DNA from: Euclidia mi | Taxonomy: Eukaryota; Arthropoda; Insecta; Lepidoptera; Erebidae | DNA length: 64,000 nt | Reading direction: 5' to 3' | Assembly: GCA_944739405.2 (NCBI GenBank) | Contig: OX123185.2 | Location: 6,631,840 to 6,695,839 of the forward strand | In this document: piece after piece, positions 11,595 to 22,862 of the stretch | How positions within the stretch are numbered: position 1 is the first letter of the stretch | Layout: every line of letters starts with the position of its first letter | Notes under the pieces: generated by a model | What the model was told of the DNA's origin: nothing | Seen by the model: only the letters and a program-made list of their open reading frames with translations | Databases searched by the model: none | Position numbers and translations under genes: made by a program

Positions 11595-11730
11595 AATACA
11601 TGCTGCTACTGAGAATTTCATAACGGGAAAACCCTATACCTAACACTTTGTCCGACCCGGGAATCGAACCCGAGACCTCCTAATCTCACGCGCACATTTG
11701 TGCCGAGAGACCAACGAGACAGTTTATAGA
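11595..11730 (-). mobile_element. SINE fragment (tRNA-type, 55.2-kb family), head end
   Basis: GACCCGGGAATCGAACCCGA is the reverse complement of an intact B box, and GAGACCAACGAGACAG is the reverse complement of the tRNA-like start. The same family occurs at 55224-55475 and elsewhere. The 62-codon ORF across it is spurious. Confidence 0.7.
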
Positions 11731-11837
11731 TTAAGCTTTGTGTACACAAATTAACAGCATCCCTAAATTTGTTATCAGTGATCCCGTAACGCTGGCTGTA
11801 ATTCATGCAGAAACTTTGCAGAAAATGAAAGGTATCT

Positions 11838-12122
11838 TTATTTTAAGCCCTGCCCATTGCAACTTCAGTCTGGCTATTTGGAGAGCTATGTCGGTGACGT
11901 TGGTTCTCCTGTGATCCTCCTCATTTCTGATTCGATCTCACAGGGAAACTCCGAGCATTACTCTCTCCATCGCCCTCTGAGTGACCCTAAGCTTCCGGAT
12001 AAGGCTCATAGTTAGCGACCACGTCTCCGCTCCGTAGATGATCACTGGCAACACGCACTGGTCAAAGACTTTTGTCTTGAGACACTGCGGGATATCGGAT
12101 GTGAAGATGTATATATTCAACG
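11838..12122 (-). pseudogene. RTE-type LINE ORF2 C-terminal fragment
   Basis: On the minus strand an ORF reads SDIPQCLKTKVFDQCVLPV, then IYGAETWSLT and RVTQRAMERVMLGVSL. After a stop it continues with RIRNEEDHRRT-like sequence. This block, between the reverse transcriptase and the 3' end, is characteristic of RTE-class LINEs common in insects. It is truncated at both ends. Confidence 0.8.
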
Positions 12123-12923
12123 CAAATATAATTATTCAAATCAAATGGGATTTGCGCGTTCAACCATATATTTATTTACACTATTCAATTGCGGTACCCG
12201 GCACATAAATATTAGTATTGTGTACAAATCGTGAAAGTATAAAAGTACTTATTGGAGTTTACAAACCTCTGAAATACAGATACTTATGCTTTAAAATATC
12301 TAATTCATAGTAACTTATTATGCTATTGTATATTATTCACAAATTTGCATAACGAGCAACACTAATCGACTCCCTTGAATATTACATCGAATGAATGAAT
12401 CATCAGTACTAGCTTTTTAAATATGTTTTTTTATGTTATTAAAAATATATAGTAAGTAGTTAGAAAAGTCTATTTAAAAATAAGAGTTATCCTTGTGAAA
12501 ATATACGTATTCTACAGATATGTATTTTATTAGTTTTTTATATTGGCTTACATATTAGTCCAGTCAAGTTAGACTTAAAAAGGGGGTCGTGCTTGCAAAA
12601 GGTCGGACAATCACGAATTTTTAATACACACATCAACAAAGTCTAGGGATATCTTAATCCTAAATTATTTACGAGTTTATAGTTTAGAACCTTGTTAGTT
12701 TCCACAAAAAGTTTATATACAGATTAAAACCTCTTTTATTCTATTTTCAAAATTTGAACATGGAAAGAAAAAGAACAAAATAATAAACAAAATATGGCGG
12801 CAAATTTGCTAGTAATTCGTTACATTAAAGAAAGTTAAAACTGTTTTATTATAATTATTAATGAAAAGGGTTTTTAATTGTTTTTCTTTTTTAATTTAAC
12901 GTGACGTACGAACTTTAAAAGTC

Positions 12924-13949
12924 ATGTCACGTCGTCATTTGAGTCGAGATGAAATGTTACGAGCCGTGGGCATGTTAGAAAATGGTGCAATTCAACGCGT
13001 CGTTGCTGAGGCCCTACATACCAGTCAAAATGTGATATCAAGGTTGTGGTCACGTTATCGCAGTACTGGAGATGTGGCCGAACAGCACATAGGTAGATAT
13101 CGTGTTACTACGCAGAGACAGGATCGATTTCTCCAAATGACCGCCAGAAGACAACCCAATATCACAGCGCTGCAACTAGTGCAAAGGCTCCAGGAGGACC
13201 ACCAGCTGCTGGTAAGCGACCAAACCGTGCGAAGAAGGTTACATGAAGTTGATCTTCATGCTCGAAGACCATTGCGTGTTCCAGCATTGCGACGTGGCAA
13301 TCGCGGTCGGCGGCTTTCGTGGGCTCGGGAGCATTTACCATGGAGTGACGAACAATGGTCTTTGGTGCTGTTCACCGATGAGTCCCGGTTTGGGTTTCAC
13401 CCGGATTCACGAAGAACACGCGTTTGGAGAGCTCCAGGGAGAGTTAGCCGTCTACGGCACCCTCAGGAGGTCCACCCATACCAAGGCGGGACAATCATGG
13501 TGTGGGCAGGAATTCGTCTTGGCGGACGAACCCAACTCGTTTGGATCCAAGGCAGCATGACTGCACAAAAATACCACGAGGAGGTAGTAGAGCCCGTTAT
13601 TGTCCCACACAGAACTCAAATAGGCCATGAATTTCTACTCATGCACGATAATGCTCCTTGCCATACGGCGCGGCTGGTATCGACCGCTCTCCGAGAGCAC
13701 GATATTCAAGTTTTGGATTGGCCTGCACAGTCGCCCGACTTAAATCCTATCGAGCATGCCTGGGACATGTTACAACGAAAAGCTTTGAGAGATTTTCCAC
13801 CAAATTTGACGACTGAACAACAACTTTACGAACACTTGCAAAGGACATGGGACCTCATACCGCAGCAAGACATTGACAATTTAATTTTAAGTATTAACAA
13901 TCGATGTCGATGTGTAATCAATGTAAGAGGTGGCAACCCTGATTATTAA
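12924..13949 (+). CDS. Tc1-family transposase, 341 aa, apparently intact
   Basis: It cuts and pastes the transposon by binding its terminal inverted repeats. The N-terminal ~110 residues form the helix-turn-helix DNA-binding region (MSRRHLSRDEMLRAVGMLE, then a second HTH around residues 55-110). The DDE catalytic core follows: FTDESRFGF (first Asp near residue 151), MHDNAPCHTA (second Asp) and SPDLNPIEHAWD (Glu). There are 34 residues between the second Asp and the Glu, the DD34E spacing of the Tc1 family. Length is typical of Tc1 transposases (about 340 aa). No stop or frameshift is present. The ORF sits between the terminal repeats. Whether it is still mobile is unknown, since the right repeat is split. 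Confidence 0.92.
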   Translation: MSRRHLSRDEMLRAVGMLENGAIQRVVAEALHTSQNVISRLWSRYRSTGDVAEQHIGRYRVTTQRQDRFLQMTARRQPNITALQLVQRLQEDHQLLVSDQTVRRRLHEVDLHARRPLRVPALRRGNRGRRLSWAREHLPWSDEQWSLVLFTDESRFGFHPDSRRTRVWRAPGRVSRLRHPQEVHPYQGGTIMVWAGIRLGGRTQLVWIQGSMTAQKYHEEVVEPVIVPHRTQIGHEFLLMHDNAPCHTARLVSTALREHDIQVLDWPAQSPDLNPIEHAWDMLQRKALRDFPPNLTTEQQLYEHLQRTWDLIPQQDIDNLILSINNRCRCVINVRGGNPDY

Positions 13950-14220
13950 TGATTAGATTTTACAAGATTTTTTCCATTTTTATTAAAATTAATAGTTTTT
14001 TAAGAAGAAATGTTTGTTGTTATCATACTAATTTTCCATGATGATTAAAAAAAATATTTTTTTTATTTAAAAAAAAAAAAAAACACGAAATGTTTTTTAT
14101 TTTTATTAAAGACCTTAAAATAATCTATGATTCTTCTATTTACTGTATCAGAAAGTTCTTCATAGATTTTTAGATATTTGATGAAATATAAAATATCCCT
14201 AGACTTTGTTGATGTGTGTA

Positions 14221-15175
14221 TGTTGTTAAGACCTACACTAGTGTTTAAAAACCAAATTTGCAATTTTCAAAGTGCTGAGCGAGAGGTAGGGTGTCCAAAA
14301 ACCATGAAATTTTCGGATCTTTTTCAGTTTTTCTCAATATCTTATTAAACGGAGGGTCTGACTGGTATAGTTGCTATTGACAATTTAAAGTACATTAAAT
14401 TTGCTATTATTTGAGACTAGTACAAGCTCTATATAACCATTACTTTTCAAGATACAGTTCTTCGAACATAGACATATTTTTCCAAAAAGTGTTTTTTTTT
14501 CGGAATGTTCACTTTTTGTGTAATATCTTTTAAAATAAGCACCTGACATCAAAAATCATGAAGCATGAAGCAGCAGCAAGCAAGCTGTTCAGACTGTTTT
14601 GAAATACTCACTCGCTGGAAAATAAGCCCAAAGGCATTTACATTAATAAATATATTTATTATTAAATTTGGGAGTTTTAGCCAATATAAAATATTGTTAC
14701 CGCCTTCACCACGTGGAGGTACTCCCAGCTTATGTTACTTAAGGTACTTATTGTTTGAGAACCGCTAGGCCTACAACCATTAATTTGGTCTCAAATTAAA
14801 GGTAATAAAATTTACTACAACTTTTAATTTATGAATTTTTACGTCGAGCGCTTATTTTAAAAGATATTACACAAAAAAAGTGAACATTCCGAAAAAAAAA
14901 AACACTTTTTGAAAAAAGATGTCTATGTTCGAAGAAGTGTATCTTGAAAACTAATGGTTATATAGAGCTCGTACTAGTCTCAAATAATAGCAAATTTAAT
15001 GTACTTTAAATTGTCGATAGCAACTATACCAGTCAGACCCTCCATTTAATAAGATATAGAGGAAAAACTGAAAAAAAAACGAAAATTTCATGGATTTTTG
15101 GATACCCTACCGCTCGCACGGCACTTTTAAAATTGCAAATCTGGATTTTTATCAGTATTGTAGTTCTTAACAACA
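14221..15175. mobile_element. Fold-back MITE with ~320-bp inverted arms, inserted in the Tc1 terminal repeat
   Basis: The element begins TGTTGTTAAGA and ends with the complementary CTTAACAACA, flanked by TA on both sides (14219-14220 and 15176-15177). Arms at 14221-14542 and about 14849-15175 are long inverted copies; both contain, in opposite sense, GTGAACATTCCG and CCAGTCAGACCCTCC. The ~300-bp loop has only a spurious 67-codon ORF. The TA duplication suggests mobilisation by a Tc1/mariner-type transposase. Confidence 0.85.
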
Positions 15176-15284
15176 TATAAAAAAATCGTGGTGGTCCGAC
15201 CTTTTGCAAGCACGAATCTGGATCTTGACTGGACTATATGTAATTCTGATGATAAACACAATATTTTTAGCTGTAAGTTTTCCA

Positions 15285-15690
15285 TACATACATACATACA
15301 TAGTCTCACGCCTATAACCCCGAAGAGGTAGGCAGAGGTGTATTTCTACACCCACTTTTTGCCAGATATACTTTAGTCCCACGTAATAAGGGGCGAGCCT
15401 ATTGCCGTACCGGGCACATTTTCAGACTCCGTGCTGCCACTGAGAATTTCGTGACAGAAAAACCCAATAACATTGCCCGACCCAGGAATCGAACCCGGGA
15501 CCTCCCGATCCCACGCGCACATTTATGCCGCGAGACCAACGAGGCAGTCGTATAGGGTTTGATGTCGAGTTTTCCGTCTCAATGCAAAGATGGTATTTGC
15601 ATCGCGTTGTCCCTTAGTCGTCACTTACGACACCCACGGGAAGTTAGGGGGTGGTGACACTTGTATTCTATGCCGTCAACCATACGGCTT
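15285..15690 (-). mobile_element. Composite SINE-like retroposon, long form (copy 1)
   Basis: On the plus strand it runs from a CATACATACATA tail through CCCCGAAGAGGTAGGCAGAG, the B-box complement GAATCGAACCCGGGAC and GAGACCAACGAGGCAG. It continues for another ~140 bp to GCCGTCAACCATACGGC. A second copy with the same extended arrangement is at 50987-51385. ORFs here are spurious. Confidence 0.75.
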
Positions 15691-16529
15691 TTCGGTAAGT
15701 TTTCCATGTATGAAATAAATAAATAAACATCACGTTACATAGTTAAAAAGTGTTAATTTCATATGATCTGATAATATTTTGCGCAGCCGCTTATCTACAT
15801 ACACTAATTTTAAACTATACATGTATTCTTTTCTAAGTACAAGTAATTAAAATAGTACCTATAAAGTTATTGATTCAGAACTTCACCTGTATCACAATCT
15901 GTATTCAACCACAAAATACTTAATACCGTAAAAAAATCAACTTAACCTATAACGATCTCAACTTTTTAATCTGCAAACAAAAATTTTATAATCGCAACCG
16001 CATATTTTTAAATCGAGTTTGTATACACCTTTACCAAGGCACGCGTCATGACAGGGCTACTGGCTCTGATTAAATTTGAAACCATAAAAAATCATGAACG
16101 CTAGAATGAGGTTTTGTTACTCGCGTGCTCATACATTGTTAAATAAATTTTGCCGTTACATTGGTATAAGTAAACAGTCAGTTTGAGCTCGCATGTCCTC
16201 TAACCGTATAGCCCTCGAGTTAAGGCTGTGTGTTTGGCGGAAGCGTAGCGTAGTAGAGGGTTTGTGAATCGATTAAACAAAAACAAGGTGCAGTTTTGTA
16301 ATTGTAGTCATTTAATATTTTATTATTTCGCAGAATGGGAGTTGGAAATTAATCAATTTAAGATATTTTCATATGCGTTTACCTTAAACTTACGGTAATA
16401 TGTAACTAAACAAAAGTCAAACATTTGTGTGCATGAACATGGACGTTTGCCTTGGTCTGGGTGTTTCTATGTATAATATGTATGTATTTACAAAAAAAAA
16501 AAAGTATATATGTATGTTTATCCATTATC
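15691..16529. other. No feature recognised
   Basis: AT-rich DNA. A short GC-richer patch near 16190-16270 could not be assigned. Confidence 0.4.
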
Positions 16530-16622
16530 TAGTACCCATAACACAAGCTCTGCTTAGTTTGGGACTAGATGGTGTTGTGTGAAGGTGGTAGAATATTATT
16601 ATTATAAACAAAATACAATCTT
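16530..16622 (+). repeat. Short LINE 3' tail with ATT microsatellite end
   Basis: ACACAAGCTCTGCTTAGTTT, GGACTAGATGGTGTTGTGTG and GGTGGTAGAATATTATTATT match, in reverse orientation, the segment at 43380-43450. The tail is a short ATT repeat. Confidence 0.55.
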
Positions 16623-16740
16623 AACTAATCTACGTAAATAAACTTTTGACAAAGCACTAACTATGCCATTCGAGACTAGCTACACAGCTTTAATTAACGA
16701 GGTTCTCAAATATTGTAATTTTTATTTTATATCTTTTATT

Positions 16741-16850
16741 TATAGCCTGTATCCCCGAAGGGGTAGGCAGAGGGGTAATATTACACCCACATTTCACCAT
16801 GAATTTTTAGGTCCCACGTAATAGGGGGCGCGCCTGTTGCCAAAATATTG
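16741..16850 (-). mobile_element. SINE 3' fragment (55.2-kb family)
   Basis: CCCCGAAGGGGTAGGCAGAG and GTCCCACGTAATAGGGGGCG are the 3' half of the family; the tRNA-like head is missing. Confidence 0.7.
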
Positions 16851-18145
16851 TAAAATGTAGTTCATTTTTAGATTTTAACATTTTGTTTGTTTTTTGTCTC
16901 GGTGAAGCTAAATCAAAATGTTGTTTTAAAACAATTGAAGTTACAATACGGCAGATAACTCTGCTAAACTTCGTTCAAAATATTTTTTTACATCAGATAC
17001 CGTTTATATATATACGTAAGCTCTCCTCCGCTTCCCTCCGCTCGATCTAAAAACACAGCTATATCGGAGTATAACCCAACTAATGTTTAGATTAAAGATA
17101 TTTTTTATAGATTCCGAATTACGTAGGTTTTACGTTCGGTTTTATGTGTCTGTCTTTTTAGTTGAAAGCGGCTGTCTACTTAATGAGCTGACTCGTGAAA
17201 TTGTTGTTATTGGCAAATAGTAAACTTTAAGTACTTATGTTCTTTCTTACTTCGATTCACAGGCCGTTTTTTAAATTTATGATTTACGGGTTTCTTTTTG
17301 TCAGTATCGTATTTTTTTTAGTACTGAGCTGTATAAATCTGCTGCTCTTAAAATTGCGCTATCGGTATTTTGAATTGTGTACGTCTTTAGGCATAATATT
17401 ATGTACGAAATACCTTTTTTGCGAGTATAAGTATTTCAATATATATTTACTATTATTGTTAGTGCCATGATCAATAAGGTGCACTAGCATGCACCTTTAA
17501 AATATCGGAAACTCGAAATGAAGCTCCGTGAAACATATTCCACATATTAATTTAATGAATAAGAGTTATCGATACGTTTGCTGATGTTTTTAACTAACAT
17601 AAATGTTTGTATAAGTAGTAGGTTCTTATTGTCGATACAATTTAAAGTATTTGTTCTTCACTTGATTTCGAAGCCAATGTCACAGTTAACACGTTTTACT
17701 GTTGAAGTGTGAAATAAATTAACAACATGGTGTGCTGTATTAACAGCAATCTCACTAACACCATTTTTAAATAAAATTTCATGAAGGTGCAAACTGCGCA
17801 ACTTGAGCTAGGTACCTTAGCCGGTTAACTTCTCAGAATAGTCTGTGCTATTGGAAATGTTGAACTATAAGTAGAAGTTCATAACTTGCTCGCAATCTGA
17901 ATAGTTTGTACGACGTACATGTCAGTGGAATTACAGACTAACTTAGCTAAGCTGTTCGCGACTGGAGACTTTTTTTTTACCATTTTGAAGATAGTGGATA
18001 GTTACAATATACACTTGAATAATATTTGTACTGCATGTGGCATTACAATATTAAGTCCCCAGGTATTAACGCCTCCAGTGGTTTTGTTTATGATCAAATC
18101 AGGCTCACTTATATATGATTTTAAGGTCAAATACCTATATTTTAA
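16851..18145. other. No gene recognised
   Basis: Short ORFs (77 aa at 17237, 79 aa at 17919) are hydrophobic or AT-biased without motifs or splice context. I do not support them as genes. Confidence 0.4.
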
Positions 18146-18225
18146 ACGGCAGCAATAATCTAGTGGAGACATCAACAGACTATCATGCAGGGGGTATCGG
18201 GTTCGAATCCACGGCGCGCACCTAT
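18146..18225 (+). repeat. tRNA-like SINE head
   Basis: GCAGCAATAATCTAGTGGAG followed by GGGTTCGAATCC (B box) and CGGCGCGCACC matches the head of the SINE at 34125. The body is missing. Confidence 0.65.
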
Positions 18226-19200
18226 GCAGACCCCGGGTTCTAACTGAGATAACGCTAGGAGAATGATGGCGTACATTCTAAATGGTCAAACACTTGTCTA
18301 TGAAGTCATGAAACTTCGCTATTATAGAGTTTCAACAGTGAGTAGAGATTTTTGTATAAATTTACTTGATTAGTGCAATTGCTTTTGAAAAGTTCTGTGT
18401 ATGAATTTTATCCAATACGCGATTTCACCAGCTGTTTTCGGTATCTCGACCACAACGCTACACAACGTCCTCTATCTTTAAGTGAAAATCCCTTTATCTT
18501 GTTTAATGCAATATTTTAGTCTTAGACTAATTTGTGCAAAGATACAAAAGCTATTTTTCTTTATAACCGTTGCAAGCAAGCTGCCTCAAAATGTTACAAA
18601 TTAAATGTTGATCGCCTAAGGTTGCTAAATAACATAACTAAGCATATCTGCTACATTCATGAGAACGCATTGATGCAAAATTACATTAAGCAAATTAGAA
18701 GCTTCAGATTCCAATGTACATCGGGCAAAGTAATAAAATTGGGTCACTTCACTCCATTAAGCTTGCGAATCAATAACATAGGTGAATAAGTAAGTAAGGG
18801 AGGCTCTTACCCGAGACGACGTAATTGCACTGAATACGCCCTAACAACACCTACCACTTGCTTCCGTGATTCGTTCACCTGTGTAGTAAAAGATTGGTAA
18901 TCTATTAACAGCTTTGCAGAAGAGGAACTACGTTTAATGACTGAGGCTCAGTAAATAAGAAAATATTAATATACTAAAGATTTAATGAAACTTACTTATT
19001 TCTAAGTTAGTCCTTAGATTTTGTGTTGAAGGTAAACCATTATGGTGGCCCTTTGTAGTAGTGGCGTCCACGATGCTAAATTGGGATTTACTCGAGCGTC
19101 ATAGAGACCTATTGGGTTGCAAAGCTTAGATGACAAAAATATAAATAATATATACCTTTTCATCGGAGGGGGCGCAGTTATATTTTTTTTTAATTAAAAT
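18226..19200. other. No gene recognised
   Basis: An 85-codon ORF at 18532-18789 has no recognisable domain, and nothing flanks it that looks like a promoter or splice site. I treat it as chance. Confidence 0.35.
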
Positions 19201-19230
19201 ATGATCTGTTGCATTAATCCCTTCAGATAA

Positions 19231-19550
19231 TCGTCAGATTATGAGAAAGCACGTCTAGGACGTTAGGATGATGCATATTTAACTTAATCTGAGGCGCTTG
19301 AGTATTTCAAAATGGCGAATTCTTTTTGCACGTTCTAACAATGACCACGAGTTTGCGTCACACCCAAATCGTCAGATTATTCAATGAGAGCCTTTTTTAG
19401 GTTCACTTAACATCCCCTTAGAAAATCTGACACGCTCGATTAATTTTCATTTTTTTTGCATTTTCACTATGCAAACAATCAGATTAACATTTCTACCTTA
19501 TTAAAAAATACGTAGGACATGAATGCTATCAATATCTGACGCGCTCGGGT
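19231..19550. repeat. Three reiterated units each bracketed by TCAGATTA and ATCTGA
   Basis: Units at 19231-19302, 19369-19440 and 19474-19550 each open with TCAGATTA and close with ATCTGA followed by a degenerate GCGCTCG. The boundaries are inverted relative to each other. The spacers share TTTTTGCA and CTAACAATG/CACTATG-like text. Unit length is 72, 72 and 77 bp. No ORF is present. Confidence 0.6.
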
Positions 19551-19560
19551 AAATCCCGAA

Positions 19561-20387
19561 ATCCCTTCATGAGCTCCCCTACTATTACCACTCCAAGTTC
19601 TGATGTTGAAACCTGGTGGGAGGAGTATCTACTAAAAACTATTGCGGTCTAACTGCCCAAAGTAATAGAGGCAGTAAGGGAATATTCTTATAATAATAAA
19701 ATAATTCTTTATCTCTATTTAAAACTTCTACAACTACTACTAATTAGTTTGAAAATAAGTAAAGTTACAATATCGACATTCATCGTTTACTAGACTCTCT
19801 CCGCTCGCATGGATACTTATACACTTTTAACTTCTTTACACAACCATTTTTGAAAACCCTAATAAATATCGTTCGGTAGTTTTTGAGTATAACACGTTCA
19901 TGCAGACATAACTTTATATGTATAGATAAATGTATGTATCTTCAGAAATATAAATTGTAAACTTATCTTGCTTTAGCAAATTGAAGAGATGCAATGCCAA
20001 ATTTTCTTGGCTTAAGCAGCCGTTGTATTTATAGCCGAGTGTCAAATATAAAGAATAGTATTTGTTGCAGGCACTTATTGCCAATTTCCTAAATAAAAGT
20101 TTCGAAGTTTCTAAAATTATGAGAAAGATGAGTGAATATTTTTGTGCAATATCTGATTTAGGTTATTTTGTTGATATTATTATTGACTAGATAGATAATG
20201 TATGAAGCTTAAGTTGCCAAGTACGGGTTGACAGAATAAACATGCATTTGTTTTCCTACATTTACAAACATTCAATTGTCATCTCTTTTTTATTTTATTT
20301 TTCTTGACTAGTCAGATTTTGTTTGATTTATTTTATTTTTTAATATTTATCTTATCTGTCAATATTGTTTATTTTTTGTTCGTTTAT
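19561..20387. other. No gene recognised; small piece of a dispersed repeat near 19855-19930
   Basis: TAGTTTTTGAGTATAACACG resembles the dispersed repeat at 39610-39845. The rest is AT-rich and featureless to me. Confidence 0.35.
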
Positions 20388-20743
20388 CCTCCTGAGACCC
20401 AGGGTACCAAAATTTGTCGGATCTGGCTAATTTTTGGTTTAGGTGATATTTGAAGCACAAAAATGACAAAAAACAATAACATGAAAAGTCCTAGCCCCAC
20501 CACAACCTCAGAATACTCGTAGTATCACAGGTGATACTACGGGTCTGAATGAAATTAAATTCTTATAAATTGTATCATTTATTCAGAATCATTGTGTTTT
20601 GTATGTAAATCATAAAAACAGTTTTTATTAACATTAAAACATAGAAAAATGTTACAAGTGGAACATTTTACAAAAGTGAGATGGTTACAACCCTTCATCC
20701 GACACTTTGACCGATTATTTTGGTTTCCTTTGACACAAACCGG

Positions 20744-22126
20744 TTAGTGCTGTGCCTCCTTTAGCCTCTTCGCAACGTGAGGAATAGGTTCCACAAGTCT
20801 ATGCTTCCTAGAAGAAGACGCGGGTACATTGTCTACTTGTTCTGCTAGCCTCAGAGGCAGTGGACTATGACGCGGACTGTTGCGCGTAGTACTTTCCAGA
20901 CTGAGACTTAAACACAGTACGAGGGATGGTCTAATAGTTCCACCGTAAATAAGTTCCTTAGCCAAATCCATTTTGAAGTCCAGGTATTGCATAATTTGCT
21001 TTCGGGGTAGCCCAAGTTTCATGGCATCGTACCGGTATTCTATCCATGCGGAAGCAGCAACCAAAATCGAAAAAGTGAAAAATTACCCTTACTGTCCATT
21101 TGCCAGTTCTTCCTCGCATAGGATATTTCCCAATGATTCTGTCTAAGAGATCTATTCCCTCCATGTAAGTGTTTAATAGCCACTGGCTGTGGTACATCAA
21201 AATAGCGCTGGTCCTTCTTACTCCAGCGTCTGCATGTCCCAATAGGTTGTACTGCACTCTTTGTAGATGCTACGTGGATAGGTTTACTGTCTAGCCAGTT
21301 TACAACAGCAATCTTTTTGCCTTGCCTAACGATGCAGTCATAGCTACCTCTACCACTTTTCTGCAGAGCTCTGTCCCTTTTCAACAAAGTTTTGTCTCTC
21401 TTTGCTTTCTTTTTATTAGGGCGTGAGTATCCAGGAACACGATTTTTCATCAGGGTCCAGGTCCCATTCATGTCCCTATCCACTAGATTGTTCAAAAGTG
21501 GAATGGACGTAAAATATCGGTTCATATAAATTGACGCCTTTGGAGGTAGAGTATCAACTAGTTAAGACAACACGACCTCCTAAGTCTAAATTATCTGGCG
21601 ACGGATATAGAGCGGAATCAATTGTTGTACATTTTTCCTGGTACAGATACAAATCAAGAGGAAGATCATTGGGATTAGCCATTAGAAACACTTTAATTCC
21701 TTCAGGATTCGGTTTTCCTTTCATAACCTGCTTCTGCTTGCATTTGCCAGTAAAAGGTATAATTTGTTCATCTATCGCCACATTATTTTCTCTTCGATTT
21801 TCTCTACAGGCCTTTTCAATTTGCAAAACTATGGGCCGAATCCTCCAAAATCTATCTACCTCCCTCATAGTTTCAGGAACTTGATGGTCAGCCACGACTT
21901 TGATGTTTGATCTGATGTTAAAATATCTGTCACGTGTTAAATTTTCGGATACGAGCTTCATTCGTGTGTCTTCTGACCAAAACATTCTAATTCTAGGAAG
22001 TCCCAGAATACCTATAGCCATTGAGCAGCCAATGAAAGATCTTACCTCTTCAGGTGTCGTGTTTAGTGATTTGCCAGTTCGGTTGACGCTAGACAAAGGA
22101 GAATGCCGGTTTTTGTATGGAAGCAT
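20744..22126 (-). pseudogene. piggyBac transposase catalytic region, broken by frameshifts
   Basis: On the minus strand the reading falls in at least three frames. The first (to 21554) has NTTPEEVRSFIGCSMAIGIL, the family's entry to the DDE core, and NNVAIDEQIIPFTGK with the first catalytic Asp. The second (from 21525) begins NRYFTSIPLL, where the family normally has DRYFTS, so the second Asp appears changed to Asn. The third has GIDLLDRIIGKY with the third Asp. A further shift leads into WIEYRYDAMKLGLPRK near the C-terminus. It cannot make an active enzyme. Confidence 0.85.
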
Positions 22127-22862
22127 GTACCGTTTGCTTTTTCATGAAATTAGCATTTTTAGCCAGCTTATTGTTTAATATTACCGTAGGCATGAAGCGT
22201 TTTTGATTTCGAATCCACAGTTCTGAGATATCTACTAACGATATTTTAAAAAAATCCGCCATAAATATTGCAAAGGAAGGAATTCGTCCTTGATTTCTAA
22301 TTGTTTATAATGATTTCAATAAGTGAATGATGTTACAAGTTAAAAGAAACGTAGTTTCGACCTAGAGGAACAATCCTAAACTCAACGGATAAAAACAAAA
22401 TAATAACACAAACAAACACGAACGATGCGTAGGCGACGTTGTGTGGGGTTGACATTTGACACTTTTGACAGTTGCTCAAGTTATCAAATGTCACCCTGCA
22501 AGTGTTGCTACCTCAATTAATAATTATATCTAACATCAATATCACCTAAAAAACAATCGATTAATGAATAAATTACTCAACCAAAGACTGAAATCAAGTT
22601 AAGTAGCCAAATATGTATGTCTATTTAATAAAATCACACAGAACACAGTTTTTTTAATTCACTATCATAGTGCTTTCTATTGGAATCCCAAATCATTTAA
22701 TCGTTTAAGCAATCGTTAATGTTGATAATATTACACTCGATTTTTGTCGCTCGAAATCGACTTTTTTTGTGCTGGCAATGTATGCAGCATTCGGAAGTTA
22801 TTGATCTAAGTTCTACTTTTTTATAATATTTCGTAAACGCGGATTTAATAATGATTCATAAT
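22127..22862 (-). other. Region between the two parts of the piggyBac gene
   Basis: On the minus strand 22262 downward reads MADFFKISLVDISELW, then QTVHASIQK. The latter resembles the QTNxYSVQK box that precedes the NTTPEE block in piggyBac, one frame off. The part from about 22300 to 22860 has no homology that I see and is longer than expected. It may be an insertion; a TTTGACA-rich inverted pair (GACATTTGA and TCAAATGTC) lies at 22452-22493. Confidence 0.4.

Larger units (their letters stand above)
12558..15234 (+). mobile_element. Tc1-family DNA transposon with a nested fold-back element
   Basis: The ends are GTCCAGTCAAG and CTTGACTGGAC, each flanked by TA (12556-12557 and 15235-15236), as expected for Tc1/mariner insertion. 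The left terminal repeat runs to about 12655. The right one is split: 14193-14220 and 15178-15234 together match the left repeat once 14221-15175 is removed. Without that insertion the element is about 1.72 kb, a normal Tc1 size. The transposase gene is intact. Confidence 0.85.

Noticed and set aside
13243..13560. 105-codon ORF inside the Tc1 transposase
   Set aside because: It is a shadow frame of the real transposase ORF.
19231..19550. CRISPR-like array
   Set aside because: Repeats are degenerate, inverted at unit ends and too few; the window is eukaryotic.
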